Origin: Flavobacterium pectinovorum
GTDB lineage: Bacteria > Bacteroidota > Bacteroidia > Flavobacteriales > Flavobacteriaceae
Length of the DNA: 64,000 nucleotides
Reading direction: 5' to 3'
NCBI RefSeq assembly: GCF_022802975.1
Contig: NZ_JAFEVZ010000002.1
Span: 62,001-126,000 of the forward strand
Shown: positions 18,470 to 27,454 of the stretch, one piece after another
Layout: every line of letters begins with the position of its first letter
Position numbering within the stretch: the stretch's first letter is position 1
Notes under the pieces: model-generated
Databases searched by the model: none
What the model was told of the DNA's origin: nothing
Seen by the model: only the letters and a program-made list of their open reading frames with translations
Made by a program: the position numbers and the translations under genes

Positions 18470-19894
18470 ATGATGAAAGTAAAACACATATATACAGTAA
18501 TAATCTCAATCTTCGCATTGACGTTTGCAAACGCGCAATGCACATCCGATACGAATTTTAGAAAACCGGTTTCAGAAACGATAAAAAACATTGAAACCAT
18601 TTTCAAAATCACCATAATTGACGACCGTGGTTTATTGAAAGGAAAAGAACTCGATTACGCTGATTGGCGAATTGAGCAAGGAAATTTAGAAGTGTCTCTG
18701 GCAAATGTTTTAGTCCCTTTTGAGTTGACGTATTTCAAACAGCCGGACGGAAAATATCAAATCCGAAAATATGAAAACCATAAAGTTTCCATTGATAAAG
18801 GAAAAGAGCGTTTGGATTATTTAACTACTTTATATTCTAATGTTTCTGATTGGGAAGCACGCAAAAAAGAAATAAAAGCCTGTATGATCACGTCTTTTGG
18901 TTTGGACAAAGCACCGCCAACACCCAAATCAAAACCAATCTTAACACCAAAAAGAATTTATAAAGATTACAGCGTTGAGAACATTGCGTTGGAAATTCTT
19001 CCGGGCGTTTACACAACAGGATCGATTTACAAACCGTATCCTTTAAACAAAAAATCACCGATTATCTTAACGCCAGATGGACATTTCGGCGATGGAAGAT
19101 ACCGAAAAGACGAACAATACCGTTGCGCCATAATGGCCAAAATGGGAGCAATCGTAGTAAGTTACGACCTGTTTGCCTGGGGCGAATCCCTATTGCAATT
19201 TCCCGAAGAAACGCACCGAAACAGCATTGCTTCAACCGTTCAGGTCTTGAGCGGAATCCGATTATTGGATTATTTGGCCACCATAAAAAATGCCGATGTT
19301 TCAAGAGTTGGCGTTACGGGCGGTTCTGGCGGAGGTTCGCACACGATGTTTTTGGCCGCTTTAGATGATCGAATCACGGTTTCGGCTCCCGTGGTGATGG
19401 TTTCCTCGCATTTTTCGGGAGGTTGTCCGTGCGAGAGCGGTCGCGGAATCCACCTTTGCGGTAATGGAACCAACAATGCCGAAATCTCCGCAATGATGGC
19501 GCCAAAACCACAGTTGATTGTGTCCGACGGAAAAGACTGGACACTCGCAGTTCCCGAATTAGAATTCCCTTTCATCCAAAGAACTTACGATTTGTACGGC
19601 AAAAAAGATTTGGTAGAAAATGCCCATTTTGCCAAGGAAGGGCACGATTTTGGCGTTTCAAAGCGTATGGCGCTGTACCCATTTATGGCGAAATATTTAG
19701 GTCTGGATCTCAACAAAGTGAAGAACGAAAAAGGCGAAATCGACGAGTCAAGTTGTGTGATTGAACCTTATGATAAATTATATGTTTTTGGCAACAAAGC
19801 CGAAAATCTGCCTAAAAACGCAATAAAAGACATCAACAAATTATATGAAATGTTCGGAGAAAAAAATCTGAAAGTATATGAAGTTAAGAAGTAA
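18470..19894 (+). CDS. Secreted alpha/beta-hydrolase esterase with N-terminal STN-like domain
   Basis: A 474-residue exported protein; ATG 18470 or 18473 both give the same signal peptide ending FANAQ. Residues about 33-100 (SETIKNIETIFKITIID, GNLEVSLANVLVPFELTY, GKYQIRKY) resemble the STN domain of TonB receptors and anti-sigma regulators. Residues about 160-430 are an alpha/beta hydrolase: nucleophile S286 in GGSGGG, likely acid D353 (VSDGKDW) and H392 (AKEGHDFG). Acetyl- or methyl-esterase activity on pectin is likely (families CE7/CE15/CE19 are candidates). The STN plus esterase combination is unusual to me. Confidence 0.65.
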   Translation: MMKVKHIYTVIISIFALTFANAQCTSDTNFRKPVSETIKNIETIFKITIIDDRGLLKGKELDYADWRIEQGNLEVSLANVLVPFELTYFKQPDGKYQIRKYENHKVSIDKGKERLDYLTTLYSNVSDWEARKKEIKACMITSFGLDKAPPTPKSKPILTPKRIYKDYSVENIALEILPGVYTTGSIYKPYPLNKKSPIILTPDGHFGDGRYRKDEQYRCAIMAKMGAIVVSYDLFAWGESLLQFPEETHRNSIASTVQVLSGIRLLDYLATIKNADVSRVGVTGGSGGGSHTMFLAALDDRITVSAPVVMVSSHFSGGCPCESGRGIHLCGNGTNNAEISAMMAPKPQLIVSDGKDWTLAVPELEFPFIQRTYDLYGKKDLVENAHFAKEGHDFGVSKRMALYPFMAKYLGLDLNKVKNEKGEIDESSCVIEPYDKLYVFGNKAENLPKNAIKDINKLYEMFGEKNLKVYEVKK

Positions 19895-19899
19895 TAGTT

Positions 19900-20014
19900 G
19901 GGCGTGACCCAATTTGAAAAAGGGGGCAACTCTCGAAACCGTTCAGTCGCCCCCTTTCCCAAATCGGGTCGGGCTATCCGCGCTACTTCGGTAGCCAGCT
20001 TCTATCCCTCACGC
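19900..20014 (+). repeat. Structured interspersed element, family D copy 1
   Basis: Begins GGGCGTGACCC and ends ATCCCTCACGC; the two ends can pair (GCGTGA/TCACGC). Inside is a GC-rich hairpin (AAAAAGGGGGC / GCCCCCTTT), then the constant block GGGTCGGGCTATCCGC and a small GCTACTTCGGTAGC stem. Same architecture as copies at 22736-22843 (inverted), 33908-34004 and 59564-59721. The remaining 85 bases to the next gene are AT-rich with AATTTGTG repeats. Confidence 0.8.
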
Positions 20015-20099
20015 ACTCTCATAACTTGAAAAATTTGTGATAATTTGTGCAATTTGTGGTTAAAAAATAATTAGGGCATTTGCCCAAAAAGTATAAAAT

Positions 20100-22571
20100 A
20101 TGAAGTTTAAAAATAAAATAATTGCTTTTCTAGGAGTTTCGTTATTTGTTTTACAAAATACAACAGCGCAAACCAACAGCCAACTAAAATTGTGGTACGA
20201 CAAACCCGCAACAATCTGGAACGAAGCTTTGCCTTTGGGTAACGGCCGTTTGGGTGCAATGGTTTTTGGAGATCCCGCGGTGGAGCGTTTGCAATTGAAC
20301 GAAGAAACCATTTGGGCGGGTTCGCCAAACAGCAATGCGCATACCAAATCAATTGAGGCTTTGCCAAAAGTAAGACAGCTGGTTTTCGAAGGGAAATTTG
20401 ACGAAGCACAGGCTTTGGCGACACAGGATATTATGTCGCAAACCAATGACGGAATGCCGTATCAGACTTTTGGAAGCGCATATATTTCGTTTCCGGGGCA
20501 TCAAAAATATACCAATTATTACCGTGATTTGGATATCGAAAACGCTACGGCAAAAGTGAAATACACCGTAAACGGAGTAGAATTTACCAGAGAAATTTTG
20601 ACCTCGTTTTCAGATCAGGTGATTGTCGTGAAATTATCGGCAAGTCAGCCCGGACAGATTACGGCGAATGTTTTTATGAACAGCCCGATTGACAAAACCG
20701 TTCCGTCGACTGAAGGGAATCAAATTCTGCTTTCGGGAGTTGGAACTAATTTCGAAAACGTAAAAGGAAAAGTGAAATTTCAGGGACGAATCGAAGCCAA
20801 AAATAAAGGTGGAGAAGTTTCAGCAAGCAACGGAATTCTAATCATAAACAAAGCTGATGAGGTAACTCTTTACATTTCGATAGCGACCAATTTCAAAAAC
20901 TATCAGGACATTACCGAAGACGAAGTAGCGAAAAGCAAATCGTTTTTAGAAAAAGCTTTACCGAAAAGTTTTGATGAAATCAAAAAAGCACACGTAGCCT
21001 ATTATCAAAAATTCTTCAACAGAGTGGCTTTGGATTTAGGTTCAAACGATGCCATCAAAAAACCAACAAACGAAAGAATCCGTGATTTCAAAAATCAATT
21101 CGATCCGCAATTGACGAGTTTATATTTTCAGTTTGGACGTTATTTATTGATTTCGAGTTCACAGCCGGGCGGTCAGCCTGCTAATTTACAGGGAATTTGG
21201 AATGATATGGTAACTCCGCCCTGGGACAGTAAATACACAACCAATATAAATGCCGAGATGAATTATTGGCCGGCAGAAGTAACCAATCTTTCCGAAATGC
21301 ACGAGCCTTTTATCCAAATGGCAAAAGAATTGAGCGCGACGGGAGCAGTAACAGCAAAAACAATGTACAATGCGAACGGCTGGGTCTTGCACCACAACAC
21401 CGATATCTGGCGCGTAACCGCTCCGGTGGATTCTGCAACTTCGGGAATGTGGATGACAGGCGGTGCCTGGGTTTCGCAGGATTTGTGGGAACGCTATTTA
21501 TACACAGGCGACATCAATTATTTAAAAGAAATTTATCCTGTGATTAAAGGAGCAGCAGATTTCTTTTTGGATTTTATGATTTCCGATCCCAACACAGGTT
21601 ATTTGGTTGTGGTGCCGTCAAGTTCGCCTGAAAACACACACGCTGGCGGAACCGGAAAATCGACTATTGCTTCCGGAACAACGATGGACAATCAGTTAGT
21701 TTTTGATTTGTTTTCGAATGTGATTAAAGCTTCGAAACTAGTTGCACCGGATGAAAATTACACAAAAAAGTTAAGTGAAGCTTTGGCAAAAATGCCTCCG
21801 ATGAAAATCGGAAAACACAGTCAGTTACAGGAATGGCAGGACGATTGGGATAATCCAAAAGACAATCACCGACACGTTTCCCATTTGTACGGCTTGTTTC
21901 CGAGTAATCAGATTTCGCCAATCAAAACACCGGAATTATTTGAAGGGGCCAAACAATCCTTAATTTACAGAACAGACGAATCAACAGGCTGGTCAATGGG
22001 CTGGAAAGTGAATTTGTGGGCCAGATTATTAGACGGAAATCACGCTTACAAACTGATTCAGGATCAATTGCATTTGGTAACCGCTGACCAAAGAAAAGGC
22101 GGTGGAACCTATCCAAATATGCTGGATGCACATCAGCCGTTTCAGATTGACGGTAACTTTGGCTGTACTGCCGGAATCGCCGAAATGCTGATGCAGAGTC
22201 AGGAAGATGCGATTCATTTATTGCCTGCGTTGCCAACAGTCTGGAAAGACGGAAGCATCAAAGGTTTGGTAACCCGAGGCGGATTTGTAATCGATATGAC
22301 CTGGAAAAACAATAAAATTTCGACTTTGAAAGTGTACTCAAAATTAGGAGGAAACTGTCGATTGAAATTGGAAAACACGTTGAAAGCAGATAAAGGAATT
22401 ACACTTAAAAAAGCAAAAGGGAAAAACCCAAATCCATTATTTTATGATGTGGAAGTAAAGAAACCAATTATTGCTAAAGAAGCAAAATTGCCTAAAGTCA
22501 AATTGCCGAAGTATAATGAATATGATGTGGAGATGAAAGCTGGGCAGACGTATAGTTTTTCTGCGAATTAA
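20100..22571 (+). CDS. GH95 alpha-L-fucosidase/alpha-L-galactosidase, secreted
   Basis: An 823-residue exported enzyme (signal peptide ending TTAQ). N-terminal domain opens WYDKPATIWNEALPLGNGRLGAMVFG with LNEETIWAG, the GH95 hallmark. The (alpha/alpha)6 barrel has HHNTDIWR, whose two Asn/His positions match the catalytic Asn region of characterised fucosidases, and FQIDGNFGCTAGIAEML, whose Asp is also conserved. GH95 enzymes remove alpha-1,2-L-fucose or, in rhamnogalacturonan II degradation, L-galactose. In this pectin locus L-galactosidase activity is a real possibility. Confidence 0.9.
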   Translation: MKFKNKIIAFLGVSLFVLQNTTAQTNSQLKLWYDKPATIWNEALPLGNGRLGAMVFGDPAVERLQLNEETIWAGSPNSNAHTKSIEALPKVRQLVFEGKFDEAQALATQDIMSQTNDGMPYQTFGSAYISFPGHQKYTNYYRDLDIENATAKVKYTVNGVEFTREILTSFSDQVIVVKLSASQPGQITANVFMNSPIDKTVPSTEGNQILLSGVGTNFENVKGKVKFQGRIEAKNKGGEVSASNGILIINKADEVTLYISIATNFKNYQDITEDEVAKSKSFLEKALPKSFDEIKKAHVAYYQKFFNRVALDLGSNDAIKKPTNERIRDFKNQFDPQLTSLYFQFGRYLLISSSQPGGQPANLQGIWNDMVTPPWDSKYTTNINAEMNYWPAEVTNLSEMHEPFIQMAKELSATGAVTAKTMYNANGWVLHHNTDIWRVTAPVDSATSGMWMTGGAWVSQDLWERYLYTGDINYLKEIYPVIKGAADFFLDFMISDPNTGYLVVVPSSSPENTHAGGTGKSTIASGTTMDNQLVFDLFSNVIKASKLVAPDENYTKKLSEALAKMPPMKIGKHSQLQEWQDDWDNPKDNHRHVSHLYGLFPSNQISPIKTPELFEGAKQSLIYRTDESTGWSMGWKVNLWARLLDGNHAYKLIQDQLHLVTADQRKGGGTYPNMLDAHQPFQIDGNFGCTAGIAEMLMQSQEDAIHLLPALPTVWKDGSIKGLVTRGGFVIDMTWKNNKISTLKVYSKLGGNCRLKLENTLKADKGITLKKAKGKNPNPLFYDVEVKKPIIAKEAKLPKVKLPKYNEYDVEMKAGQTYSFSAN

Positions 22572-22580
22572 GTCTTGTTT

Positions 22581-22666
22581 GTCATTTCGACGTAAGGAGA
22601 AATCACACAAGTAGAGCACTCACTGTTGTGGAATATTGGATGTGATTTCTCCTCCGTCGAAATGAC
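22581..22666. repeat. Palindromic repeat, family B copy
   Basis: Left arm GTCATTTCGACGTAAGGAG followed by AAATCACA, right arm TGTGATTTCTCC then TCCGTCGAAATGAC. Interior TGTTGTGGAATATTGGATG is shared with the copies at 5707 and 37741. Right after the GH95 stop codon. Confidence 0.8.
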
Positions 22667-22735
22667 AAAACTGTGAGAAAAAACAGAATGAAAACCTTGC
22701 ACGAGTAGAAATTAAATAAACGTGATTATTAGACC

Positions 22736-22843
22736 GCGTGAGTGATGGCAGTGGAGCTCTTTTTTTGAGAGGCTTTTTCAGCCGAACAAAAAAAAGCGGG
22801 AACGTACAGCACGACCCGAAGTTTTTCACGAAGGGTCACGCCC
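22736..22843 (-). repeat. Structured interspersed element, family D copy 2 (inverted)
   Basis: Read on the minus strand it starts GGGCGTGACCC near 22843 and ends with CATCACTCACGC-like sequence at 22736. The ends are complementary (GCGTGA / TCACGC) and the interior has GCTCTTTTTT-rich sequence with AGAGGCTTTTT. Together with the family B copy it fills the 294-base gap before the next gene. Confidence 0.7.
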
Positions 22844-22865
22844 AAAAAATTAAAATAAATAGAAT

Positions 22866-24434
22866 ATGTTACACCAATTTAAATATAAAATAATGGCGAT
22901 TGTCATTCTGATTTCGGCTTTGAACAGCGGTTGTAAATCGGTTGCGGGGCATTCTAAGAAAGGAACTTCTGTGGTTTTGAAAGCGGATAATTTTAAGCAT
23001 TATGTGGATTATTTCAACACGATGGAAGACGAGAATCTGAAATTTGCGATTCCAAATGACAGCGCGTGGGCGTGGATGGAAAAGAATGTTCCGTTGTTTG
23101 AATGTCCACAGCAAAATTTTGAGGAGATTTATTATTATCGTTGGTGGACGGCTCGAAAACACATCAAGAAAACTCCACTTGGTTTCGGAATTACGGAGTT
23201 TTTAGTGGATCGTTCGTATGCCGATAAATACAATTTGATTGCGTGTGCAGTGGGGCATCATATCAATGAATTTCGCTGGGTGCATGATCCGCAGTACATT
23301 GAGCAGGATGTCAAAATTTGGTACCGTGGCAATGAGGGAAAACCGATGAACAAATTGTATAAATTCAGCAGTTGGACGGCCGATGCACTGTACAATCGGT
23401 ATTTGGTGAATAAGGATGAAAAATTCTTATTGGATATGTATCCGGATATGGTTACGGATTATGCGGTTTGGGAAAAAGACCGTCAGCGCAAGGATGGTTT
23501 GTTTTGGCAACACGATGTAAAGGACGGTATGGAAGAATCGTTGAGTGGCGGGCGAAAAGTACAAAATGCAAGACCAACGATTAACAGTTATATGTATGGG
23601 AATGCGGTGGCGATTTCGAAAATGGCATCGATGAAAGGCGACAAAGAAGTGGAGGCAAAATTTAAAGCCAAAGCCGATGTTTTGCAACAATTGGTGGAAA
23701 CGAAATTATGGAATCCGAAAAGTGAATTCTTTGAAACGTTTACCGAAAAAGATACGCTGGCACAAGTAAGAGAAGCGATAGGATTTATTCCGTGGTATTT
23801 TAATCTGCCACAAAAAGACAAAGGTTTTGAAAAAGCCTGGGAACAGATTAAGGATGAAAAAGGGTTTTCAGCGCCTTTTGGATTGACAACGGCAGAGCGC
23901 AGAAGTCTGCGTTTCAGAACCCACGGAACCGGAACCTGCGAATGGGACGGTGCAATTTGGCCTTTTGCGAGTTCACAGACTTTGACAGCTTTGGCGAATG
24001 TTCTGAACAATTACAATCAGAATTTCGTTGCGAAAACTGATTATTTCAAGCAAATGGATTTGTATGTGCAGTCGCAATATTACCGCGGAAAGCCATACAT
24101 TGGAGAATATCTTGACGAAACTACTGGGTATTGGTTAATGGGAGACAAAGAACGTAGCCGTTATTACAATCACTCAACTTTTAACGATTTGATGATTACG
24201 GGATTAGTTGGTTTACGCCCGAGAGCGGATGAAAAGATTGAAGTAAATCCATTGATTCCACAGGAAAAATGGGATTGGTTTTGTTTGGATAATGTACTTT
24301 ATCACGGAAATATAATTACGATTCTTTGGGATAAAACAGGAGAGAAGTATCATAAAGGAAAAGGGTTTAGGATTTTTAAGAATGGTAAGGAAATTGCTGT
24401 TTCAGAAAAATTGGAGAAATTAGTATCGGAATAA
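22866..24434 (+). CDS. Lipoprotein with MGH1-like (alpha/alpha)6-barrel glycosidase domain
   Basis: A 522-residue protein with lipobox ALNSGC (Cys23), so anchored in a membrane facing the periplasm or surface. The body is an (alpha/alpha)6 barrel: YYYRWWTARKHIKKTPLGFGITEF, HHINEFRWVHDPQYIEQD, DGMEESLSGGRKVQNARPTINSYMYGNA and TGTCEWDGAIWPFASSQTLTALAN resemble the mannosylglycerate-hydrolase-like/trehalase-like clan. I cannot assign a CAZy family. A role in removing a rare pectin sugar is plausible from context between GH95 and GH78 genes. Confidence 0.65.
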   Translation: MLHQFKYKIMAIVILISALNSGCKSVAGHSKKGTSVVLKADNFKHYVDYFNTMEDENLKFAIPNDSAWAWMEKNVPLFECPQQNFEEIYYYRWWTARKHIKKTPLGFGITEFLVDRSYADKYNLIACAVGHHINEFRWVHDPQYIEQDVKIWYRGNEGKPMNKLYKFSSWTADALYNRYLVNKDEKFLLDMYPDMVTDYAVWEKDRQRKDGLFWQHDVKDGMEESLSGGRKVQNARPTINSYMYGNAVAISKMASMKGDKEVEAKFKAKADVLQQLVETKLWNPKSEFFETFTEKDTLAQVREAIGFIPWYFNLPQKDKGFEKAWEQIKDEKGFSAPFGLTTAERRSLRFRTHGTGTCEWDGAIWPFASSQTLTALANVLNNYNQNFVAKTDYFKQMDLYVQSQYYRGKPYIGEYLDETTGYWLMGDKERSRYYNHSTFNDLMITGLVGLRPRADEKIEVNPLIPQEKWDWFCLDNVLYHGNIITILWDKTGEKYHKGKGFRIFKNGKEIAVSEKLEKLVSE

Positions 24435-24443
24435 AAAGAATTG

Positions 24444-24536
24444 CACGCAGATTTGAACGGATTTAAGCAGATAAACGCAGATTTTTATCTCAATCTTACT
24501 CAAATAAAATCTGCCTAAATCTGTGAAATCTGCGTG
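24444..24536. repeat. Palindromic repeat, family C copy
   Basis: Outer arms CACGCAGATTT (24444-24454) and AAATCTGCGTG (24526-24536), interior with further GCAGAT and ATCTGC units. Ends 18 bases before the second rhamnosidase gene. Confidence 0.8.
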
Positions 24537-24554
24537 AAATAAAAATTACAACTT

Positions 24555-27308
24555 ATGAAAAAATCATTTCTATATACCTTCATCCTCATTGCATCGCTCT
24601 GTTTTTCTTTGGCGCAAGCCCAAAATAAGATCAGTGTAACCAATCTGCAATGCGAAATGCTGAACAATCCCGAAGGAATCGATGTACTCAAACCCCGTTT
24701 GAGCTGGCAGATAAAGTCGGATGTGAATGATGTAAAACAAACGGCCTATCAAATTATGGTTGCTTCGACTTTAGAAAATCTGAATGGGAACAAAGCTGAT
24801 TTGTGGGATAGCGGAAAAGTAACAAGCAATGAATCGGTTAATATTATCTACAATGGAAAAAAGCTGGGAGACCGACAAAATGCATTTTGGAAAGTAACTG
24901 TTTTTACGAATAAAGGCGAAATTAAATCGGTAGAAAGTGCTCATTTCAGCATCGGAATTTTAACCTATGCCGACTGGAAATCGACTCGTTGGATTGGCTA
25001 TGAAAAATTGTCGAAGGATGACAGTGTTTCGCAGTATTCGAGATTATCAGCACGTTATCTTCGAAAAGAAATCAACCTAAAAAAACAGGTGAAAAGTGCC
25101 AAGGTGTATATCATGGGAATGGGCTTGTATGAGCTGTACATTAACGGAAATAAAATTGGCGATCAGGTTTTGGCACCCGTTCCGACGGATTATACCAAAA
25201 ACGTAAAATACAATGTTTTTGATGTGACTTCGCAATTAAAAGAAGGCAAAAATATGCTGGGAACCATTTTAGGAAACGGACGTTTTTTTGCGATGCGTCA
25301 GGACTACAAACCGTATAAAATAAAATCATTTGGTTTCCCGAAAATGGCTTTGCAGTTGTTTGTCGAATATACCGATGGAACCAAAGACATCATCCGAACT
25401 GACGACACCTGGAAACTAACCACTGACGGACCGATTTTGTCCAACAACGAATACGACGGAGAAGAATATGATGCCCGAAAGGAAATGAAAGGCTGGGCAA
25501 CGACCAATTTTGACGATAAAAATTGGATAAATGCCAGATACGTTCAGGAACCGGGCGGTTTTTATGAAGCACAAATGTCGCCGAATATGAAAATTATGGG
25601 CGAGGTAAAACCAATTTCCATAAAAGCGACTTCAAAAGGAACTTATATTTTGGATATGGGTCAGAATATGGTGGGCTGGCTGCAACTTAAAGTAAAAGGA
25701 AAAAGTGGTGACCAAATCACAATGAAATTTGCCGAGTCTTTGCAAGCTGATGGTTCGTTGTACATTGCCAATTTGCGTGATGCGAAAACAACTGATGTGT
25801 ATATACTGAAGGGCGAAGGCGAAGAAATCTGGGAACCACGATTTATATTTCACGGTTTTCGATTTGTCGAAATTTCAGGTTTCCCAACCAAACCAACTTT
25901 GGATAATTTCGTTGGAAAAGTGGTGTATGACGATATCAAAACCACCGGAACTTTCGAATCTTCGGATGCTACGATGAACCAGATTTTCAAAAATGCCTGG
26001 TGGGGAATCAGCGGAAATTACAAAGGAATGCCAATAGACTGTCCACAGCGAAACGAGCGTCAGCCTTGGTTGGGAGATCGTACGACGGGTGCTTATGGAG
26101 AAAGTTTTTTATTCGACAATCAGACTTTGTATGCCAAATGGCTTGATGATATTAAATACTCCCAAACACAGGATGGAGGATTGCCAGATGTGGCACCGGC
26201 TTTTTGGCGTTATTACGGCGATAATGTGACCTGGCCGGGAACCTACATCACGGTGGGTGATATGTTGTATCAACAATTTGGTGATAAAGAAGTGATCAAA
26301 AAACAATATCCGTCGATGAAAAAATGGATGGTGTATATGGAAGAAAATTATCTTCAAAATGATTTAATGGACAAGGACAAATACGGTGATTGGTGCGTTC
26401 CGCCGGAATCATTAGAGTTGATTCGTTCCAAAGATCCTACGCGTTTAACCGATGGACAATTATTGTCGAGTGCATTTTATTATCAGCTTTTGGGCATTAT
26501 GAAAAAGTTTGCCAAAATCGCAAATGCAGAATCTGATATTGCTCACTATGATGATTTGACAACAAGAATCAAAAAAGCATTCAACGACAAATTTTTAAAT
26601 ACTGACAAAAATTACTACGATAATAATACCGTTACGGCAAATGTGTTGCCATTGGCTTTTGGGATGGTTCCTGAAAATTTAATAGACAAAGTTTTCCAAA
26701 ATATGGTTCACGAAGTTGAGGTAACGAAAAACGGTCATATCAGCACAGGTGTAATTGGAACACAATTTTTGATGCGAACGCTGACAAACTTAGGAAGAGG
26801 AGATTTGGCTTTCAAACTGGCTTCCAACAAAACCTACCCGAGTTGGGGTTTTATGGTCGAAAACGGTGCCACAACCATTTGGGAATTATGGAACGGAAAC
26901 ACTGCAGACCCATCAATGAATTCGCAAAACCACGTGATGCTTTTGGGTGATTTACTGATTTGGTACTACGAAAATATGGCGGGTATCAAAAGCAATCCTG
27001 AAACTCCGGGTTTCAAACAAATCATTATGAAACCAGATTTCAATGCAGGGCTGACTTTTGTAAATGCATCTTACGAATCAATTTATGGCTTGATTAAAAG
27101 TGACTGGAAGAAAAACAAAAACACTTTAGAATGGAAAATTACCATTCCGGCCAATTCATCGGCTGTGGTGTATTTGCCAACAGGGAATGCTTCATCAGTA
27201 ACGGTAAATAAGCAAAAACTGGCTCAATTTTCATCTTCTTATAAAACAGAAAACAATAACATAGTCCTGACTTTAGAATCTGGTTCTTATGTTTTGAATG
27301 TAAAATAA
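24555..27308 (+). CDS. GH78 alpha-L-rhamnosidase, secreted, copy 2
   Basis: A 917-residue exported protein (signal peptide ending LAQAQ) with the full GH78 layout: N-terminal sandwich (LQCEMLNNPEGIDVLKPRLSW), jelly-roll module (LKKQVKSAKVYIMGMGLYELYINGNKIG), barrel with DCPQRNERQPWLGDRTTGAYGE near residue 495, TTIWELWNG with a candidate catalytic Glu near 780 and SQNHVMLLGD. Compared with the copy at 15556 the active-site loops differ in several positions, which suggests a different aglycone. Predicted to release rhamnose from pectic side chains. Confidence 0.88.
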   Translation: MKKSFLYTFILIASLCFSLAQAQNKISVTNLQCEMLNNPEGIDVLKPRLSWQIKSDVNDVKQTAYQIMVASTLENLNGNKADLWDSGKVTSNESVNIIYNGKKLGDRQNAFWKVTVFTNKGEIKSVESAHFSIGILTYADWKSTRWIGYEKLSKDDSVSQYSRLSARYLRKEINLKKQVKSAKVYIMGMGLYELYINGNKIGDQVLAPVPTDYTKNVKYNVFDVTSQLKEGKNMLGTILGNGRFFAMRQDYKPYKIKSFGFPKMALQLFVEYTDGTKDIIRTDDTWKLTTDGPILSNNEYDGEEYDARKEMKGWATTNFDDKNWINARYVQEPGGFYEAQMSPNMKIMGEVKPISIKATSKGTYILDMGQNMVGWLQLKVKGKSGDQITMKFAESLQADGSLYIANLRDAKTTDVYILKGEGEEIWEPRFIFHGFRFVEISGFPTKPTLDNFVGKVVYDDIKTTGTFESSDATMNQIFKNAWWGISGNYKGMPIDCPQRNERQPWLGDRTTGAYGESFLFDNQTLYAKWLDDIKYSQTQDGGLPDVAPAFWRYYGDNVTWPGTYITVGDMLYQQFGDKEVIKKQYPSMKKWMVYMEENYLQNDLMDKDKYGDWCVPPESLELIRSKDPTRLTDGQLLSSAFYYQLLGIMKKFAKIANAESDIAHYDDLTTRIKKAFNDKFLNTDKNYYDNNTVTANVLPLAFGMVPENLIDKVFQNMVHEVEVTKNGHISTGVIGTQFLMRTLTNLGRGDLAFKLASNKTYPSWGFMVENGATTIWELWNGNTADPSMNSQNHVMLLGDLLIWYYENMAGIKSNPETPGFKQIIMKPDFNAGLTFVNASYESIYGLIKSDWKKNKNTLEWKITIPANSSAVVYLPTGNASSVTVNKQKLAQFSSSYKTENNNIVLTLESGSYVLNVK

Positions 27309-27356
27309 AAACACCTAAATTTTTCCTAATTCAGGACTGTACAGGTTGCAAAATCA

Positions 27357-27407
27357 TTTATTTAGTGTTATTTTTACACTTAATAAATTTTTGCAGGCTT
27401 ATTTTTG
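27357..27407 (+). promoter_or_regulatory. Internal promoter candidate with overlapping inverted repeat
   Basis: A -7 box TATTTTTG fits the Bacteroidota TAnnTTTG consensus at 27400-27407, 48 bases before the start codon at 27455. A 12-bp inverted repeat with one mismatch, TTTATTTAGTGT (27357-27368) and ACACTTAATAAA (27376-27387), lies where the -33 element should be and could be an operator. No good TTG -33 element is visible. This is one of the few gaps in the locus without an interspersed repeat. Confidence 0.45.
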
Positions 27408-27454
27408 TATAATGCATTGAAAATAAACATAATAAATATTTAAAGAATAAATTG

